Source: Trueperella bernardiae (lineage in GTDB: Bacteria; Actinomycetota; Actinomycetes; Actinomycetales; Actinomycetaceae). From it: DNA of 64,000 nt. The position numbers were made by a program, and so were the translations under genes. The stretch spans positions 248,001 through 312,000 of the forward strand of contig NZ_LNIZ01000001.1 of assembly GCF_001469025.1 (NCBI RefSeq), in the 5' to 3' direction. The notes under the pieces are model-generated. The model searched no databases. It saw nothing but the letters and a program-made list of their open reading frames with translations, and was not told the DNA's origin. Positions 37,266-46,464 of the stretch are shown piece by piece (within the stretch, counting starts at the first letter, position 1; the number at the start of each line of letters is the position of its first letter).

Positions 37266-38994
37266 CTTTCCCCAGCTGCCCTCGCGGGTAGCGGCCGAAG
37301 TGCGTCCGTTCCGCGAGAGCCTCGACGCACTCGTTTTTCCGTTGGCAATGGCGGGGAGCGAGGATAGCCTGTCGCTGTATGCGGATGCGATCAACCAGCT
37401 CGACGACTACGTCATCCCGCGCTACGAGACGCTCGAGGCCCCGCTGCTGGCCGTCTTCGGAGGTTCCACGGGCGCCGGAAAGTCCACCCTCATCAATTCG
37501 ATGCTGGGTGAAGAGGTGGCACTGGCCTCCGCGATCCGGCCCACGACGCGCCGGCCGCTCCTGTTGCATCACCCCGAAGACGCACACTGGTTTACGGATC
37601 AGCGCATCTTCCCCCACCTGGCCCGCGTCATCTCGCACGGCCCCGCGGACCTCGATTCTGCGGGCGAGAAGGGCGACGAGCTCGAGATCCGTGCCACTGA
37701 CCTGATCCCGCGCGGGATGGCGCTCCTTGATTCGCCGGATATTGACTCGGTGGTGGTGGAAAACCGCCACCTCGCGGCGCAGTTCCTGGCCGCCGCCGAC
37801 CTGTGGGTTTTCGTCACCACCGCCGCCCGATATGCGGATGCGATCCCGTGGGCGATGCTCGATGAGGCGGCCGAGCGCAACGTCGTCGTCGGTATCGTGC
37901 TCAACCGCGTGCCACCGGGGACGGGGGCGCAGGTGCGCCCGGACCTGGACCGGATGCTCGGCGAGCGCGGGCTCGACCACGCGCCGCTTTTCGTCCTGTC
38001 CGAACAGAAGCTGCAGGACGGGATGGTTGCCGCCGCCGACGTCGCTCCGATCCGTGGGTGGCTCGAGGGCCTGGCCTCCGATGCGCAGGTGCGGGCCTCG
38101 GTGGCGCGTCAGACCCTGACGGGCACGGTGGACAAGCTCCTTCACACCGCCTCTGACATCCTGGCCGGCTACGACGAGCAGCTCGCGGGCGCGGATTCCC
38201 TGCGCTGGGACATCAACGCGGCCTTTGACCGCGCGGAGGACGCGCTGCGCCGCCAGGCCTCGGACGGCTCGTTGCTGCGCGGCGAGGTGCTCTCGCGCTG
38301 GCAGGACGTGGTGGGCACCGGCGAATGGGCCCGAAAGCTTGAGAAGGGCGTGTCCTCGCTGCGCGACCGCATCACGGGCTTCTTCAAGGCGAGCGTGGAT
38401 ACCTCCACCGTGGAGGAGGCGCTCGAGGACAACGTGCTGGCACTGCTCCTTGCCGAGGCCGACGCTGCTAACGCCCACATCAGGGACGCGTGGCGCGCCG
38501 GGATCGCCGGGCCGCTGGTGGAACGCGCGAAGGAGCGCCTACGCGGGGAGGCGGAGCGGCGGGAGGCCGCCGAGCGGCTCGTGCGCGAATGGCAGGCCGC
38601 CCTCATCGCGCTCATCCGTAATGAGGGCGAGTCCAAGCGGCTGACGGCCCGGGCGCTCGCCTTCTCAATCAACGCCGTGGGCGTTGCCCTCATCATCGTC
38701 GTCTTCGCCTCCACCGGGGGGCTGATCGGCGGGGAGATCGCTGTGGCGGGCGGCACCGCTGTCGTGGCACAGCGCGTGCTCGAAGCTGTTTTCGGCGACG
38801 AGGCCGTGCGCCGGATGGCAAAGGAGGCGCGCGAGGACCTGGACGCGCGCGTGCGGGAGTTCCTCGGGGCGGACCGAGCGGCATGGCAGGGTGTCATCGA
38901 CGAGCTGGGCCTCAGCCGCCAGATCCGCGACGACTACGCGCGCCAGCTTCGGGCTTTAACCGAGGCGAAGATTGCCGACGGGAGGAACCTATGA
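37258..38994 (+). CDS. Dynamin-like membrane GTPase, first of a tandem pair
   Basis: This 578-residue protein has a GTPase domain with P-loop GGSTGAGKST (68-77), switch I SAIRPTT, G3-like LLDSPDIDS and G4-like VLNRVP, followed by a long helical stalk. A C-terminal hydrophobic hairpin (about 462-512, rich in GG pairs) should insert in the membrane, and a basic helical tail follows. This is the layout of bacterial dynamin-like proteins (DynA/B, IniA/C, LeoA). The G4 motif is NRVP rather than N/TKxD. ATG at 37258 sits 8 nt inside hisS behind GGGGGAG. It is coupled to the next gene by an ATGA overlap. Role: probably membrane remodelling or repair, by family analogy. Confidence 0.82.
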   Translation: MNDFPQLPSRVAAEVRPFRESLDALVFPLAMAGSEDSLSLYADAINQLDDYVIPRYETLEAPLLAVFGGSTGAGKSTLINSMLGEEVALASAIRPTTRRPLLLHHPEDAHWFTDQRIFPHLARVISHGPADLDSAGEKGDELEIRATDLIPRGMALLDSPDIDSVVVENRHLAAQFLAAADLWVFVTTAARYADAIPWAMLDEAAERNVVVGIVLNRVPPGTGAQVRPDLDRMLGERGLDHAPLFVLSEQKLQDGMVAAADVAPIRGWLEGLASDAQVRASVARQTLTGTVDKLLHTASDILAGYDEQLAGADSLRWDINAAFDRAEDALRRQASDGSLLRGEVLSRWQDVVGTGEWARKLEKGVSSLRDRITGFFKASVDTSTVEEALEDNVLALLLAEADAANAHIRDAWRAGIAGPLVERAKERLRGEAERREAAERLVREWQAALIALIRNEGESKRLTARALAFSINAVGVALIIVVFASTGGLIGGEIAVAGGTAVVAQRVLEAVFGDEAVRRMAKEAREDLDARVREFLGADRAAWQGVIDELGLSRQIRDDYARQLRALTEAKIADGRNL

Positions 38995-40550
38995 GCCTGA
39001 CTGAGTCGATCGGAGACCTCCACGCGGCTGTCGAGATCGCGCAGGCGAAGGTCCCTGGCGCGGTGGGCGAGGCCGCGCTGGTGCTCGACCGCGCAGTTCA
39101 ACGCCGATCGTTGACCACCGACGCCACCGTCATCTCGGTTGCCGGCCCCACGGGGGCGGGCAAGTCCTCGCTGGTCAACGCGATCGTGGGGCGCCCGGTG
39201 ACGCGCGCGAGCGCGATCCGGCCCACCACCGCCCAGCCCGTGGCCGTCACGAATACGCCGGCCGCCGAGATCCTCGACTGGCTCGGCATCACCGAGCGCC
39301 ACGAAGCCCCGCTTACCGACGCGGGCGCGGCCGTGCTCATCGATCTTCCCGACGTCGATTCCACAAACTTCGATCACCGCGAAGCGGCCCACCGGCTGAC
39401 CGAGCTGGTCGACGTCGTCGTGTGGGTGCTCGACCCGCAAAAGTACGCCGACGCCGTGGTCCACGAAGACTACCTGGCCGAGCTCGCCGAGCACGCGGCC
39501 ACAACGATTGTGGTGCTCAACCAGGTCGATAGGCTGGACGAGGCCACGCTCGCCGACGTCCTGGCCGACACTCGCCGCCTCCTGCGCGCCGACGGGCTCG
39601 AGGTCCCGGTGCTCCCGGTGTCCGCGACGACGGGCCGGGGCGTGGACGCGCTACGGGCAAGGATTGACGACATCGTGGCCGAGCGCGCGGCGGCGGAGAA
39701 AAAGCTCGCGGCGGACATCCGCACCGAGTCGCGCAACATGCTCGGGCGCATTCATGCCGACGGCGGGCGGCCCGCGACAACGGCCGCCGACGTCCCCTTC
39801 GAACCTGTTGCCTCGGCGCTCGCCGTGGCGGCGGGCTCGCGCGTGGTGGCGAAGGCATCAGCTGACTCCTACGAGCGGCGGGCGAGGCAGGCCACCGGCT
39901 GGCCCGTCACGCGCTGGCTGGCCCGGCGCGGGATCGATCCGCTCAAGCGCCTGCGCCTCGACACGGGCGGGGTCTTGGACGTGGTAGCGTACGTTTCGCC
40001 GTCGCAGGCGGCGGTGGCCCGCGGCAAAATCCGCGAATATGTGGAAGCCTCGACAGCACACATGCCCGCCGCGTGGGCACACCAGACCCGCGAGGAGTTG
40101 GGCGAGCGCGCCGAGCGGCTCATCGGCGGACTCGACACCGCGCTCTCCGGGGTGGACGTCGAAGCCCGCCGTCGGCCCGCGTGGTGGCTGCTCATGAATC
40201 TGTTGCAGTGGCTGGCGCTGGCGGCCGCGATCGCCGGCGGCGTGTGGCTGCTCGGGCTCGCGTTCGCTGATTCGCTCCAGCTGCGCCTCAGCGAGCCGCC
40301 CGGGTGGGGGATCTTCCCGCTACCCACGCTCATGCTCGCCGGCGGGCTTCTTGCCGGCTGGCTCCTGGCCGCAATCGGGCGGGTGCTCGCCGGGCACGGA
40401 GCTCGCCGCATGCGCCAGCGCGTAGGTGCGCGCATCGACGTCGCCTTCGCAGACAAGGCCCGCGCCGAGCTTGCCGTGCTGGACGAGGAGCGCTCGGCCT
40501 ACGCCCATCTCCAGGAACTCCTGGGCGGGCTGACGAAGTCGAGCGCCTAG
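38991..40550 (+). CDS. Dynamin-like/YfjP-type membrane GTPase, second of a tandem pair
   Basis: This 519-residue protein has P-loop GPTGAGKSS (52-60), switch I SAIRPTT (identical to that of its neighbour), G3-like LIDLPDVDS (about 117) and G4 VLNQVD (about 172). Two C-terminal membrane segments lie at about 401-428 and 440-462, followed by a short helical tail. The shared switch I and spacing indicate a tandem duplication that has diverged. ATG at 38991 overlaps the previous stop by 4 nt, so a hetero-oligomer made in equal amounts is likely. The TAG stop shares a CTAG with the convergent helicase. Confidence 0.82.
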   Translation: MSLTESIGDLHAAVEIAQAKVPGAVGEAALVLDRAVQRRSLTTDATVISVAGPTGAGKSSLVNAIVGRPVTRASAIRPTTAQPVAVTNTPAAEILDWLGITERHEAPLTDAGAAVLIDLPDVDSTNFDHREAAHRLTELVDVVVWVLDPQKYADAVVHEDYLAELAEHAATTIVVLNQVDRLDEATLADVLADTRRLLRADGLEVPVLPVSATTGRGVDALRARIDDIVAERAAAEKKLAADIRTESRNMLGRIHADGGRPATTAADVPFEPVASALAVAAGSRVVAKASADSYERRARQATGWPVTRWLARRGIDPLKRLRLDTGGVLDVVAYVSPSQAAVARGKIREYVEASTAHMPAAWAHQTREELGERAERLIGGLDTALSGVDVEARRRPAWWLLMNLLQWLALAAAIAGGVWLLGLAFADSLQLRLSEPPGWGIFPLPTLMLAGGLLAGWLLAAIGRVLAGHGARRMRQRVGARIDVAFADKARAELAVLDEERSAYAHLQELLGGLTKSSA

Positions 40551-42277
40551 CGGAAGTGGCGCGGCCGGCGCTGAGCGCGGTCCCGGCCGCGCATACCCGG
40601 GCCGGAGTCCTTGGAGATGTTGAGGTCACGCCCGGACACGCGCGCCTTGGCGATACGGCGCTGGGTGTCGCGGTCGATCTCGCGGTCGATCTGGACGAGC
40701 GAGAACGTGGGGTAGATGTCGATTCGGCCCAGCTGGGATCCGTTGAGGCCGCCCTCGTTCGTGAGCGCACCCACGATCGCGCCGGGGGAGACGCCGTCGC
40801 GGCGCCCAACCTCCACGCGGTACATCGTGCCTTCGCCCTCGAAGGTCTTCGGCTTGTTCTTCCGGCCCTCGCGACCCTGGCGTGCCGGGCGCTCTTTGCG
40901 ATCCTTGCGCCCCTTCCGGTCCTCGCCTTCGAAGCGGGCGGTGAGGCGCTCGGGCTCGTCGTCGGACTGCGGGCCCGGGTCGCGCACTCCGATTGCCAGC
41001 AGCGCGGCGATGAGGTCCTCCGGAGAAAGCGGGTGCTCGGCGTCTACCTGCTCGGCACGGAACTCGGCAATGACGTCGCGGTAGACCGACAGGCGGCCCA
41101 CTTCGTAGCGATCCTTGGCCTCGGCCATGAGCCGGCGGGCGCGCAGACCGGACACCTCGGCCGGGGTGGGCAGCTCTACCTGCTCCATGTGAGCGCCGGT
41201 GATGTGCTCGATGCGACGCAGGCGGCTACGCTCCTTGGGCGTGACGAAGGTCAGCGACGTGCCCTCGCGCCCGGCGCGCCCAGTGCGGCCGATGCGGTGG
41301 ACGTAGGTGTCGACCTCGCGCGGCACGTCGAAGTTGACCACCAACCCGATGCGCTCCACGTCGAGCCCGCGGGCGGCGACGTCGGTGGCTACCAGCACGT
41401 CGAGCGTGCCGGTGCGCAGGCGATCGACAAGCTTCTCCCGGTCGCGCTGCTGCACGTCACCGGAGAGGGTTGCGGCTTGCACGCCGCGGGTGGATAGCTC
41501 GATGGCGAGTTCCTCGGCAGTGGCGCGGGTGCGGACGAAGACGAGGGCGGCGTCGGCCGGCGTCGTGGCAAGCACGCGGGCAAGAGCGCCGATCTTGTGG
41601 CGCGAGGGCACCACCGCATAGGTCTGGTGGATCGTCTCGATCGTGGATGCCGGGGGAGCCACCGTGACCTCCACTGGGTCAGTCATGTGTGTCTCGGCCA
41701 CGCGGCGGATCGGCGTGGGCATCGTGGCCGAGAACAGCGCCGTGATGCGCTCCTCGGGCAGCCCGGAGGCGATCTTCTCCACGTCCTCGGCAAAGCCCAT
41801 GCGCAGCATCTCATCGGCCTCGTCGAGAACGAAGTAGCGAACGGAATCGAGCTTGAGCGCGCCCTTGTCAATGAGGTCCATAACGCGCCCCGGCGTGCCG
41901 ACCACCACCTGCGCTCCGTCCTTCAGCGCGCCGATCTGTGGCACGTAGGACGAGCCGCCATAGACGGCCACGACGTCCAGGCCCGTGGTAGTGGAGGCAA
42001 ACTTGTCTATCGCGTCGGCGCCTTGCATGGCGAGCTCGCGCGTGGGGGCGAGCACGAGGGCCTGGACCTTGGGTAGGTCAGGATCGACATGGGTGAGCAT
42101 CGGCAGGGCGAAGGCCGCCGTCTTGCCGGTGCCCGTCTGGGCCACGCCGACGACGTCGCGCCCCTTGAGGAGGGGTGGAATGGCCTCGGCCTGGATCGGG
42201 GTGGGCTGGACGTAGCCCATGTCGGAGATGGCGGACAGGATGTGTGCGGGCAGGTTGAGCCCAGAAAATGACGTCAT
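40547..42277 (-). CDS. DEAD-box RNA helicase with DbpA-type C-terminal domain (DeaD/CsdA-like)
   Basis: This ATP-dependent RNA helicase of 576 residues shows the Q motif, motif I AQTGTGKTAA, Ia PTRELA, II DEAD, III SAT, and VI HRIGRTGRAGREG. A C-terminal DbpA RNA-binding fold (MYRVEVGRRDGVSPGAIVGALTNEGGL) is followed by a basic RGRDRAQRRPRHFR tail. A Lys/Arg-rich low-complexity linker (about 440-470) joins them. Such proteins act in ribosome assembly and cold adaptation. Start ATG at 42277 with AGGT about 6 nt upstream. Confidence 0.93.
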   Translation of the reverse strand: MTSFSGLNLPAHILSAISDMGYVQPTPIQAEAIPPLLKGRDVVGVAQTGTGKTAAFALPMLTHVDPDLPKVQALVLAPTRELAMQGADAIDKFASTTTGLDVVAVYGGSSYVPQIGALKDGAQVVVGTPGRVMDLIDKGALKLDSVRYFVLDEADEMLRMGFAEDVEKIASGLPEERITALFSATMPTPIRRVAETHMTDPVEVTVAPPASTIETIHQTYAVVPSRHKIGALARVLATTPADAALVFVRTRATAEELAIELSTRGVQAATLSGDVQQRDREKLVDRLRTGTLDVLVATDVAARGLDVERIGLVVNFDVPREVDTYVHRIGRTGRAGREGTSLTFVTPKERSRLRRIEHITGAHMEQVELPTPAEVSGLRARRLMAEAKDRYEVGRLSVYRDVIAEFRAEQVDAEHPLSPEDLIAALLAIGVRDPGPQSDDEPERLTARFEGEDRKGRKDRKERPARQGREGRKNKPKTFEGEGTMYRVEVGRRDGVSPGAIVGALTNEGGLNGSQLGRIDIYPTFSLVQIDREIDRDTQRRIAKARVSGRDLNISKDSGPGMRGRDRAQRRPRHFR

Positions 42278-42309
42278 AAGTACCTAAGAGTGCGAAAGCC
42301 AGGCCGGAT

Positions 42310-42341
42310 AAAACGCGGCGGCGCGGCGCGAGTGCGCCGCC
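42310..42341 (-). terminator. Terminator of the MFS transporter gene
   Basis: GGCGGCGC (42317-42324) and GCGCCGCC (42334-42341) form a perfect 8-bp stem with a 9-nt loop. On the minus strand it is followed by GCGTTTTATCC. It begins 7 nt after the MFS stop codon and separates it from the helicase gene. Confidence 0.72.
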
Positions 42342-42347
42342 ATCAGT

Positions 42348-43748
42348 CTAGTGTTCGGAGGTGGTGGCCGACAGCGACGCAGGGGTGACATCTAGCACCC
42401 GAGAGCCCACCCACACGCCCACCGCCAAGATCGCGGTCATCGTGCCGATCACCCACACGAAGGCCGCGTGGCCCTGGGGGAGGGTGAGGGCGTAGATGAT
42501 GCCGCACCAGGCCACGAACAGTGCTGAGCCGAGCGTGTCGGCGATCGACAGGGAGGCCGATGTGCGCCCGTGCCGCTCGGGCGGGGTCAGTGCAAGGGCG
42601 TGGACCGTGAGAGCGGGGTAGACCAGCCCAATGCCGAAGCCGGCCACGAGCCAGCCGATGAGGGCCGTAGCTCCGGGCACCGATGCGGATGCGGCCGTGA
42701 TGGTGGCCGCCGTGCCGAAGGCCTGGACGAGCGTGCCGACGACGGGCGCCGCCGCCCGGTAGCGTTCGTCCGTCACGCGCCCGCTCACCCACGAGCCGAT
42801 CGCCCAGGTCACCGAGCCGAAGGTCATGATCATGCCGGCCTGGGTTGCGGACCAGCCATGGACCTCCTTAAGCATGAGCGGGAGGAAGACCTCCACCGCG
42901 ATGTAGGTGCCGTTGATCGCCAGGCGCAGCAGGACGGTGGCGGGCAGGCCGCGCCGAGCACGGAACGTGGCCCGCGGCAGGAGCGGGCGGGCGAGGAACA
43001 GCACGAGGGCCGACAGACCGATGACCATCGCGATCGCCTTTGCGTCGAATTCCTCGGCGCTGAGTCCGGAGAGTAGCTGGATGCCGAGGATCACCACGCC
43101 GGCCGTGGAGGAGAAAGCCACGGTGCGCTTGTAGCCGGAGACCGGCTGGTGTTCGTGCAGGTCCGGGAACCGGCCGAACTGCTTGAGGATGACCGGCGCG
43201 CTGAGGATGAGGAGCACGGGCACGATGCCGAAGACGAGGCGCCAGTTGAGGTGTTCGACAAAGAAGCCGGCCACCAGCGGGCCCACCAGGGAGGGCAAGA
43301 CCCACGCGGCGGCGAAGGAGGAAAAGATGCGCGGCTGGCGCGCAGGCTCCACATAGTTGCCGACGAAGACGTAGAGCGGAACCACGATGAGGCCTCCGCC
43401 CAATCCCTGAATCGCACGCCCGAGCACGATGATTTCCACCGACGGCGCGAGCGTGGCCACGATCAGCCCGCCGGTGAAGAGGGCCAGGCCCGTGTACAGG
43501 GAAACTTTCGGTCCCTTCGCGTCACACCACGGCCCGGCGAAGGCGGTGGTGATGAGCTGGGTGGCGAGCGTGACGCCCGAGGCGAGAGCGTAGAGGTTGC
43601 GCCCGTCAAGGATGTCGACCACGTAGGGCATGGCAGTTGCCACGGCGAGGGCCTCGAAGGCGACCAGGCTGATGAGACTCACTGCGAGGATCACCAGCCA
43701 CTGCTCAAGGCTCCGACTAATTCGCTGCTTCTTTCGTGCTTGTCTCAC
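42348..43748 (-). CDS. MFS multidrug-type exporter (DHA2-like)
   Basis: This 466-residue transporter has about 12-14 hydrophobic segments. The first contains the MFS D-x-G-type region (GPWCDAKGPKVSLYTG, motif A-like) and GRAIQGLGGGLIVVPLYVFVGNYV, the motif C-like antiporter stretch. It should export small hydrophobic compounds using the proton gradient; the substrate cannot be inferred. The GTG start at 43748 has no clear ribosome-binding site, so the true start is uncertain. It is divergent from aspS. Confidence 0.85.
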   Translation of the reverse strand: MRQARKKQRISRSLEQWLVILAVSLISLVAFEALAVATAMPYVVDILDGRNLYALASGVTLATQLITTAFAGPWCDAKGPKVSLYTGLALFTGGLIVATLAPSVEIIVLGRAIQGLGGGLIVVPLYVFVGNYVEPARQPRIFSSFAAAWVLPSLVGPLVAGFFVEHLNWRLVFGIVPVLLILSAPVILKQFGRFPDLHEHQPVSGYKRTVAFSSTAGVVILGIQLLSGLSAEEFDAKAIAMVIGLSALVLFLARPLLPRATFRARRGLPATVLLRLAINGTYIAVEVFLPLMLKEVHGWSATQAGMIMTFGSVTWAIGSWVSGRVTDERYRAAAPVVGTLVQAFGTAATITAASASVPGATALIGWLVAGFGIGLVYPALTVHALALTPPERHGRTSASLSIADTLGSALFVAWCGIIYALTLPQGHAAFVWVIGTMTAILAVGVWVGSRVLDVTPASLSATTSEH

Positions 43749-43817
43749 ACCACGATCGTAAGATCCAATGTTGGAAACGGCACGCCTCGCCAGGTGTGAT
43801 CTTAGCCCGCTTCGGCG

Positions 43818-43823
43818 TAGAGT
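43818..43823 (+). promoter_or_regulatory. Possible -10 element of aspS
   Basis: TAGAGT lies 83 nt before the aspS start, so transcription from here would include both leader hairpins. An alternative upstream pair is TTGGAA (43771-43776) and TGTGAT (43795-43800) with an 18-bp spacer. Confidence 0.35.
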
Positions 43824-43836
43824 TTTCCACGTGTTC

Positions 43837-43879
43837 CCCGCCCGTCTCGCGGGAGGACATCACCCGCCCGTCTCGCGGG
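43837..43879 (+). promoter_or_regulatory. Two identical anticodon-arm-like hairpins in the aspS leader
   Basis: CCCGCCCGTCTCGCGGG occurs twice, at 43837-43853 and 43863-43879, separated by 9 nt. Each copy can fold into a 5-bp stem (CCCGC/GCGGG) with a 7-nt loop CCGUCUC. In tRNA anticodon-arm numbering the loop reads C32 C33 G34 U35 C36 U37 C38, so GUC, the tRNA-Asp anticodon, and C38 fall in the correct positions. Position 33 is C instead of U. The second hairpin ends 26 nt before the aspS GTG. A role as autoregulatory site for AspRS is my inference. Confidence 0.55.
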
Positions 43880-43905
43880 TGAGACCACAATTGAAAGAGG
43901 TATAC

Positions 43906-45720
43906 GTGATTCGTACCCGGATGGCAGGATCCCTGCGAAAAGAAGATATCGGCAGCACCGTCACTCTGGCGGGCTGGATCGATCGGCGTCGTGACCACGG
44001 AGGGATCGCCTTCCTTGATCTGCGTGACGCCTCTGGAATCGCCCAGGTCACGGTCCGCGAGGAGGTCGCACACGAGCTGCGCTCCGAGTTCGTGGTCAAG
44101 GTGACCGGCACCGTCATGGAGCGCCCCGAGGGCAACGCGAACGCGAACCTCGCCACGGGTGACGTCGAGGTGGAGGCCATCGAGGTCGAGATCCTCAACC
44201 CCTCCGCGCCGCTCCCGTTCCAGATCTCGGATCACGCCGAGGACGCGGGCTCTGTTAACGAGGAGACCCGCCTGAAGTTCCGCTACCTCGACCTGCGCCG
44301 CTCGTATGAGCAGAAGGCCATCCGCCTGCGCGCGAAGGTCTCCCAGGCTGCCCGCCGCGTGCTGGACGGCCACGACTTCGTGGAGATCGAGACCCCGACC
44401 CTGACGCGCTCCACGCCCGAGGGCGCGCGCGACTTCATCGTGCCGGCCCGCCTCGCGCCGGGCTCGTGGTACGCCCTGCCGCAGTCGCCCCAGCTGTTCA
44501 AGCAGTTGCTCATGGTGGCCGGCATGGAGCGCTACTACCAGATCGCCCGCTGCTACCGTGACGAAGACTTCCGCGCTGACCGCCAGCCCGAGTTCACCCA
44601 GCTCGACGTCGAGATGTCGTTCGTCAACCAGGACGACGTCATCGCGGTGGCTGAGGACGTGCTCAAGGAGATCTGGGCGCTGATTGGCTACGATCTCACG
44701 ACGCCGATCCCGCGCATGCCGTACAAGGAGGCCATGGAACGCTTCGGTTCTGACAAGCCGGACTTGCGCTTTGGCCAGGAGCTCGTGGACCTCACCGAGT
44801 ACTTCAAGGACACCCCGTTCCGCGTATTCCAAAACGAATACGTGGGCGCAGTCGTCATGCCCGGTGGCGCCTCCCAGCCGCGCCGCACGTTCGACAAGTG
44901 GCAGGAGTGGGCGAAGGCGCGCGGCGCCAAGGGCCTGGCCTACGTCACCATCTCCGAGGACGGGACCCTGGGCGGCCCGGTGTCGAAGAACATTTCCGAC
45001 GCCGAGCGCGAGGGCCTGGCCGAGGCCACCGGCGCCAAGCCAGGCGATTGCATCTTCTTCGCCGCCGGCAAGCCGGCCGCCTCGCGCGACCTGCTCGGGG
45101 CCGCCCGCCTCGAGATCGGCAAGCGCTGCGGCCTCATCGACGACAACGCCTGGGCGTTCGTGTGGGTGGTCGACGCGCCGCTGTTCAAGCCCACCGCCGA
45201 CGCCGAGGCGGAGGGCGACGTCGCTGTTGGTGGCGGCAAGTGGACGGCGGTCCACCACGCCTTCACCTCGCCCAAGCCCGAGTGGCTCGACTCCTTCGAC
45301 CAGGACCCGGGCAATGCCCTGGCCTACGCCTACGACATCGTGTGCAATGGCAACGAAATCGGCGGCGGCTCGATCCGTATCCACCGCGCCGACGTCCAGG
45401 AGCGCGTGTTCAACGTCATGGGCATCGACGAGGAGACCGCGAACAAGCAGTTCGGCTTCCTGCTCGAAGCCTTCAAGTACGGTGCCCCGCCGCACGGCGG
45501 CATCGCCTTCGGCTGGGACCGCATCGTCTCTCTGCTCGTGGGCGCGAAGTCGATTCGCGACGTCATTGCCTTCCCCAAGATCGGCAACGGCTGGGACCCG
45601 CTCACGGATGCCCCGGCGCCGATCACCGTGCAGCAGCGCAAGGAGGCCGGTGTGGACGCCAAGCCCAAGGCCAAGAAGGACGCCGACAAGGGCGAGGCCG
45701 AGAAGGCCGACGCCGAGTAG
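43906..45720 (+). CDS. aspS: Aspartyl-tRNA synthetase
   Basis: AspRS charges tRNA-Asp. The 604 residues have an OB-fold anticodon-binding domain (about 1-110, [21 protein letters not shown]), class II motif 2 ([27 protein letters not shown]), the bacterial GAD insertion, and motif 3 ([14 protein letters not shown]). The C-terminal tail is Lys/Glu/Ala-rich. I chose GTG at 43906 ([16 protein letters not shown]) because AAAGAGG precedes it. A longer reading from 43768 would translate the two leader hairpins and is not plausible. Whether it also charges tRNA-Asn cannot be told here. The GNAT gene follows with no gap. Confidence 0.95.
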   Translation: MIRTRMAGSLRKEDIGSTVTLAGWIDRRRDHGGIAFLDLRDASGIAQVTVREEVAHELRSEFVVKVTGTVMERPEGNANANLATGDVEVEAIEVEILNPSAPLPFQISDHAEDAGSVNEETRLKFRYLDLRRSYEQKAIRLRAKVSQAARRVLDGHDFVEIETPTLTRSTPEGARDFIVPARLAPGSWYALPQSPQLFKQLLMVAGMERYYQIARCYRDEDFRADRQPEFTQLDVEMSFVNQDDVIAVAEDVLKEIWALIGYDLTTPIPRMPYKEAMERFGSDKPDLRFGQELVDLTEYFKDTPFRVFQNEYVGAVVMPGGASQPRRTFDKWQEWAKARGAKGLAYVTISEDGTLGGPVSKNISDAEREGLAEATGAKPGDCIFFAAGKPAASRDLLGAARLEIGKRCGLIDDNAWAFVWVVDAPLFKPTADAEAEGDVAVGGGKWTAVHHAFTSPKPEWLDSFDQDPGNALAYAYDIVCNGNEIGGGSIRIHRADVQERVFNVMGIDEETANKQFGFLLEAFKYGAPPHGGIAFGWDRIVSLLVGAKSIRDVIAFPKIGNGWDPLTDAPAPITVQQRKEAGVDAKPKAKKDADKGEAEKADAE

Positions 45721-46464
45721 ATGCTCGGAGCGTCAGCGGCTTTTTGGCGCCTGAACGCCTGGGGTGGGGAGGTCCTCGAACGCGAGGAATCTCCCGGCCT
45801 CGGCCTGGTGCTACTTGGCGGGGAGGCCGGCCCCACGCTCATCGCGTACGGTGAGCCCGGGTCGGCCATCCCGGCCCTGACCGACCTCGCAGGCCGCGGG
45901 GTTATTCCTGCGCGCACAATGATCAACCGCGAGGTCTACGGCGCGCTCGACGAGCCCCTGCGCGAGCACTTCGGCCCGAACTGGGGGCACGCCTGGGACT
46001 TCTTCTGGGCCGACCGCCCCCTCGCGCCGGTGGAGCACTGCGATCGCGTGGAGTTTTGTGCTGCGGGCAGCGCCCAGATGGACGGCGTGCGCGAGGAGAT
46101 TCGCGCCGCCCTGCTTGCTTCCAACCCGATTTCCGACGCCGTGGGCGAGCTTGACCACCTCGACTGGTTCTTCCTGCGCGCCCCCGATGGCAATATCGCC
46201 ACCGTCATGGGCGCAGAGAAGGTCGGGGAAGGGATAGGTTTCCACGGGCTTGGCACCGTCCCCGACTACCGGGGTAACGGGTATGGGGGAGCGACGATGG
46301 TGGGAGCCGTCAATGCTGCCCTCGAACGCGGCGCGTTCATTCGGTTTGGCGTGTGGGCCTGGAACGAGGGCGCGATGCGGCTCTATACCCGGCTCGGCAT
46401 CACCCACGACGGTGCGATTATCTCCGGGCGCGCCGAGCCGTTTGAAGAACTGAGGGGCACGTGA
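45721..46464 (+). CDS. GNAT-family N-acetyltransferase
   Basis: This 247-residue protein has a C-terminal GNAT fold. The acetyl-CoA loop is RGNGYGG in GFHGLGTVPDYRGNGYGGATMVGAVNAALERG, and a late WNEGAMRLYTRLGI matches the family. The N-terminal half (about 1-110) is not recognised. The ATG is the base after the aspS stop, so translation is coupled. The substrate is unknown. Adjacency to aspS hints at an amino acid or aminoacyl substrate, but this is speculation. Confidence 0.8.
   Translation: MLGASAAFWRLNAWGGEVLEREESPGLGLVLLGGEAGPTLIAYGEPGSAIPALTDLAGRGVIPARTMINREVYGALDEPLREHFGPNWGHAWDFFWADRPLAPVEHCDRVEFCAAGSAQMDGVREEIRAALLASNPISDAVGELDHLDWFFLRAPDGNIATVMGAEKVGEGIGFHGLGTVPDYRGNGYGGATMVGAVNAALERGAFIRFGVWAWNEGAMRLYTRLGITHDGAIISGRAEPFEELRGT

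Noticed and set aside
43837-43879. A short CRISPR-like array made of the two 17-nt repeats
   Set aside because: There are only two copies, the spacer is 9 nt, the unit is an mRNA-style hairpin in a leader, and no cas gene is present.
43768-43905. A longer N-terminus for AspRS from ATG 43768
   Set aside because: It would translate the two leader hairpins and add 46 residues not found in AspRS; the GTG at 43906 has AAAGAGG at correct spacing and gives the family-typical start.
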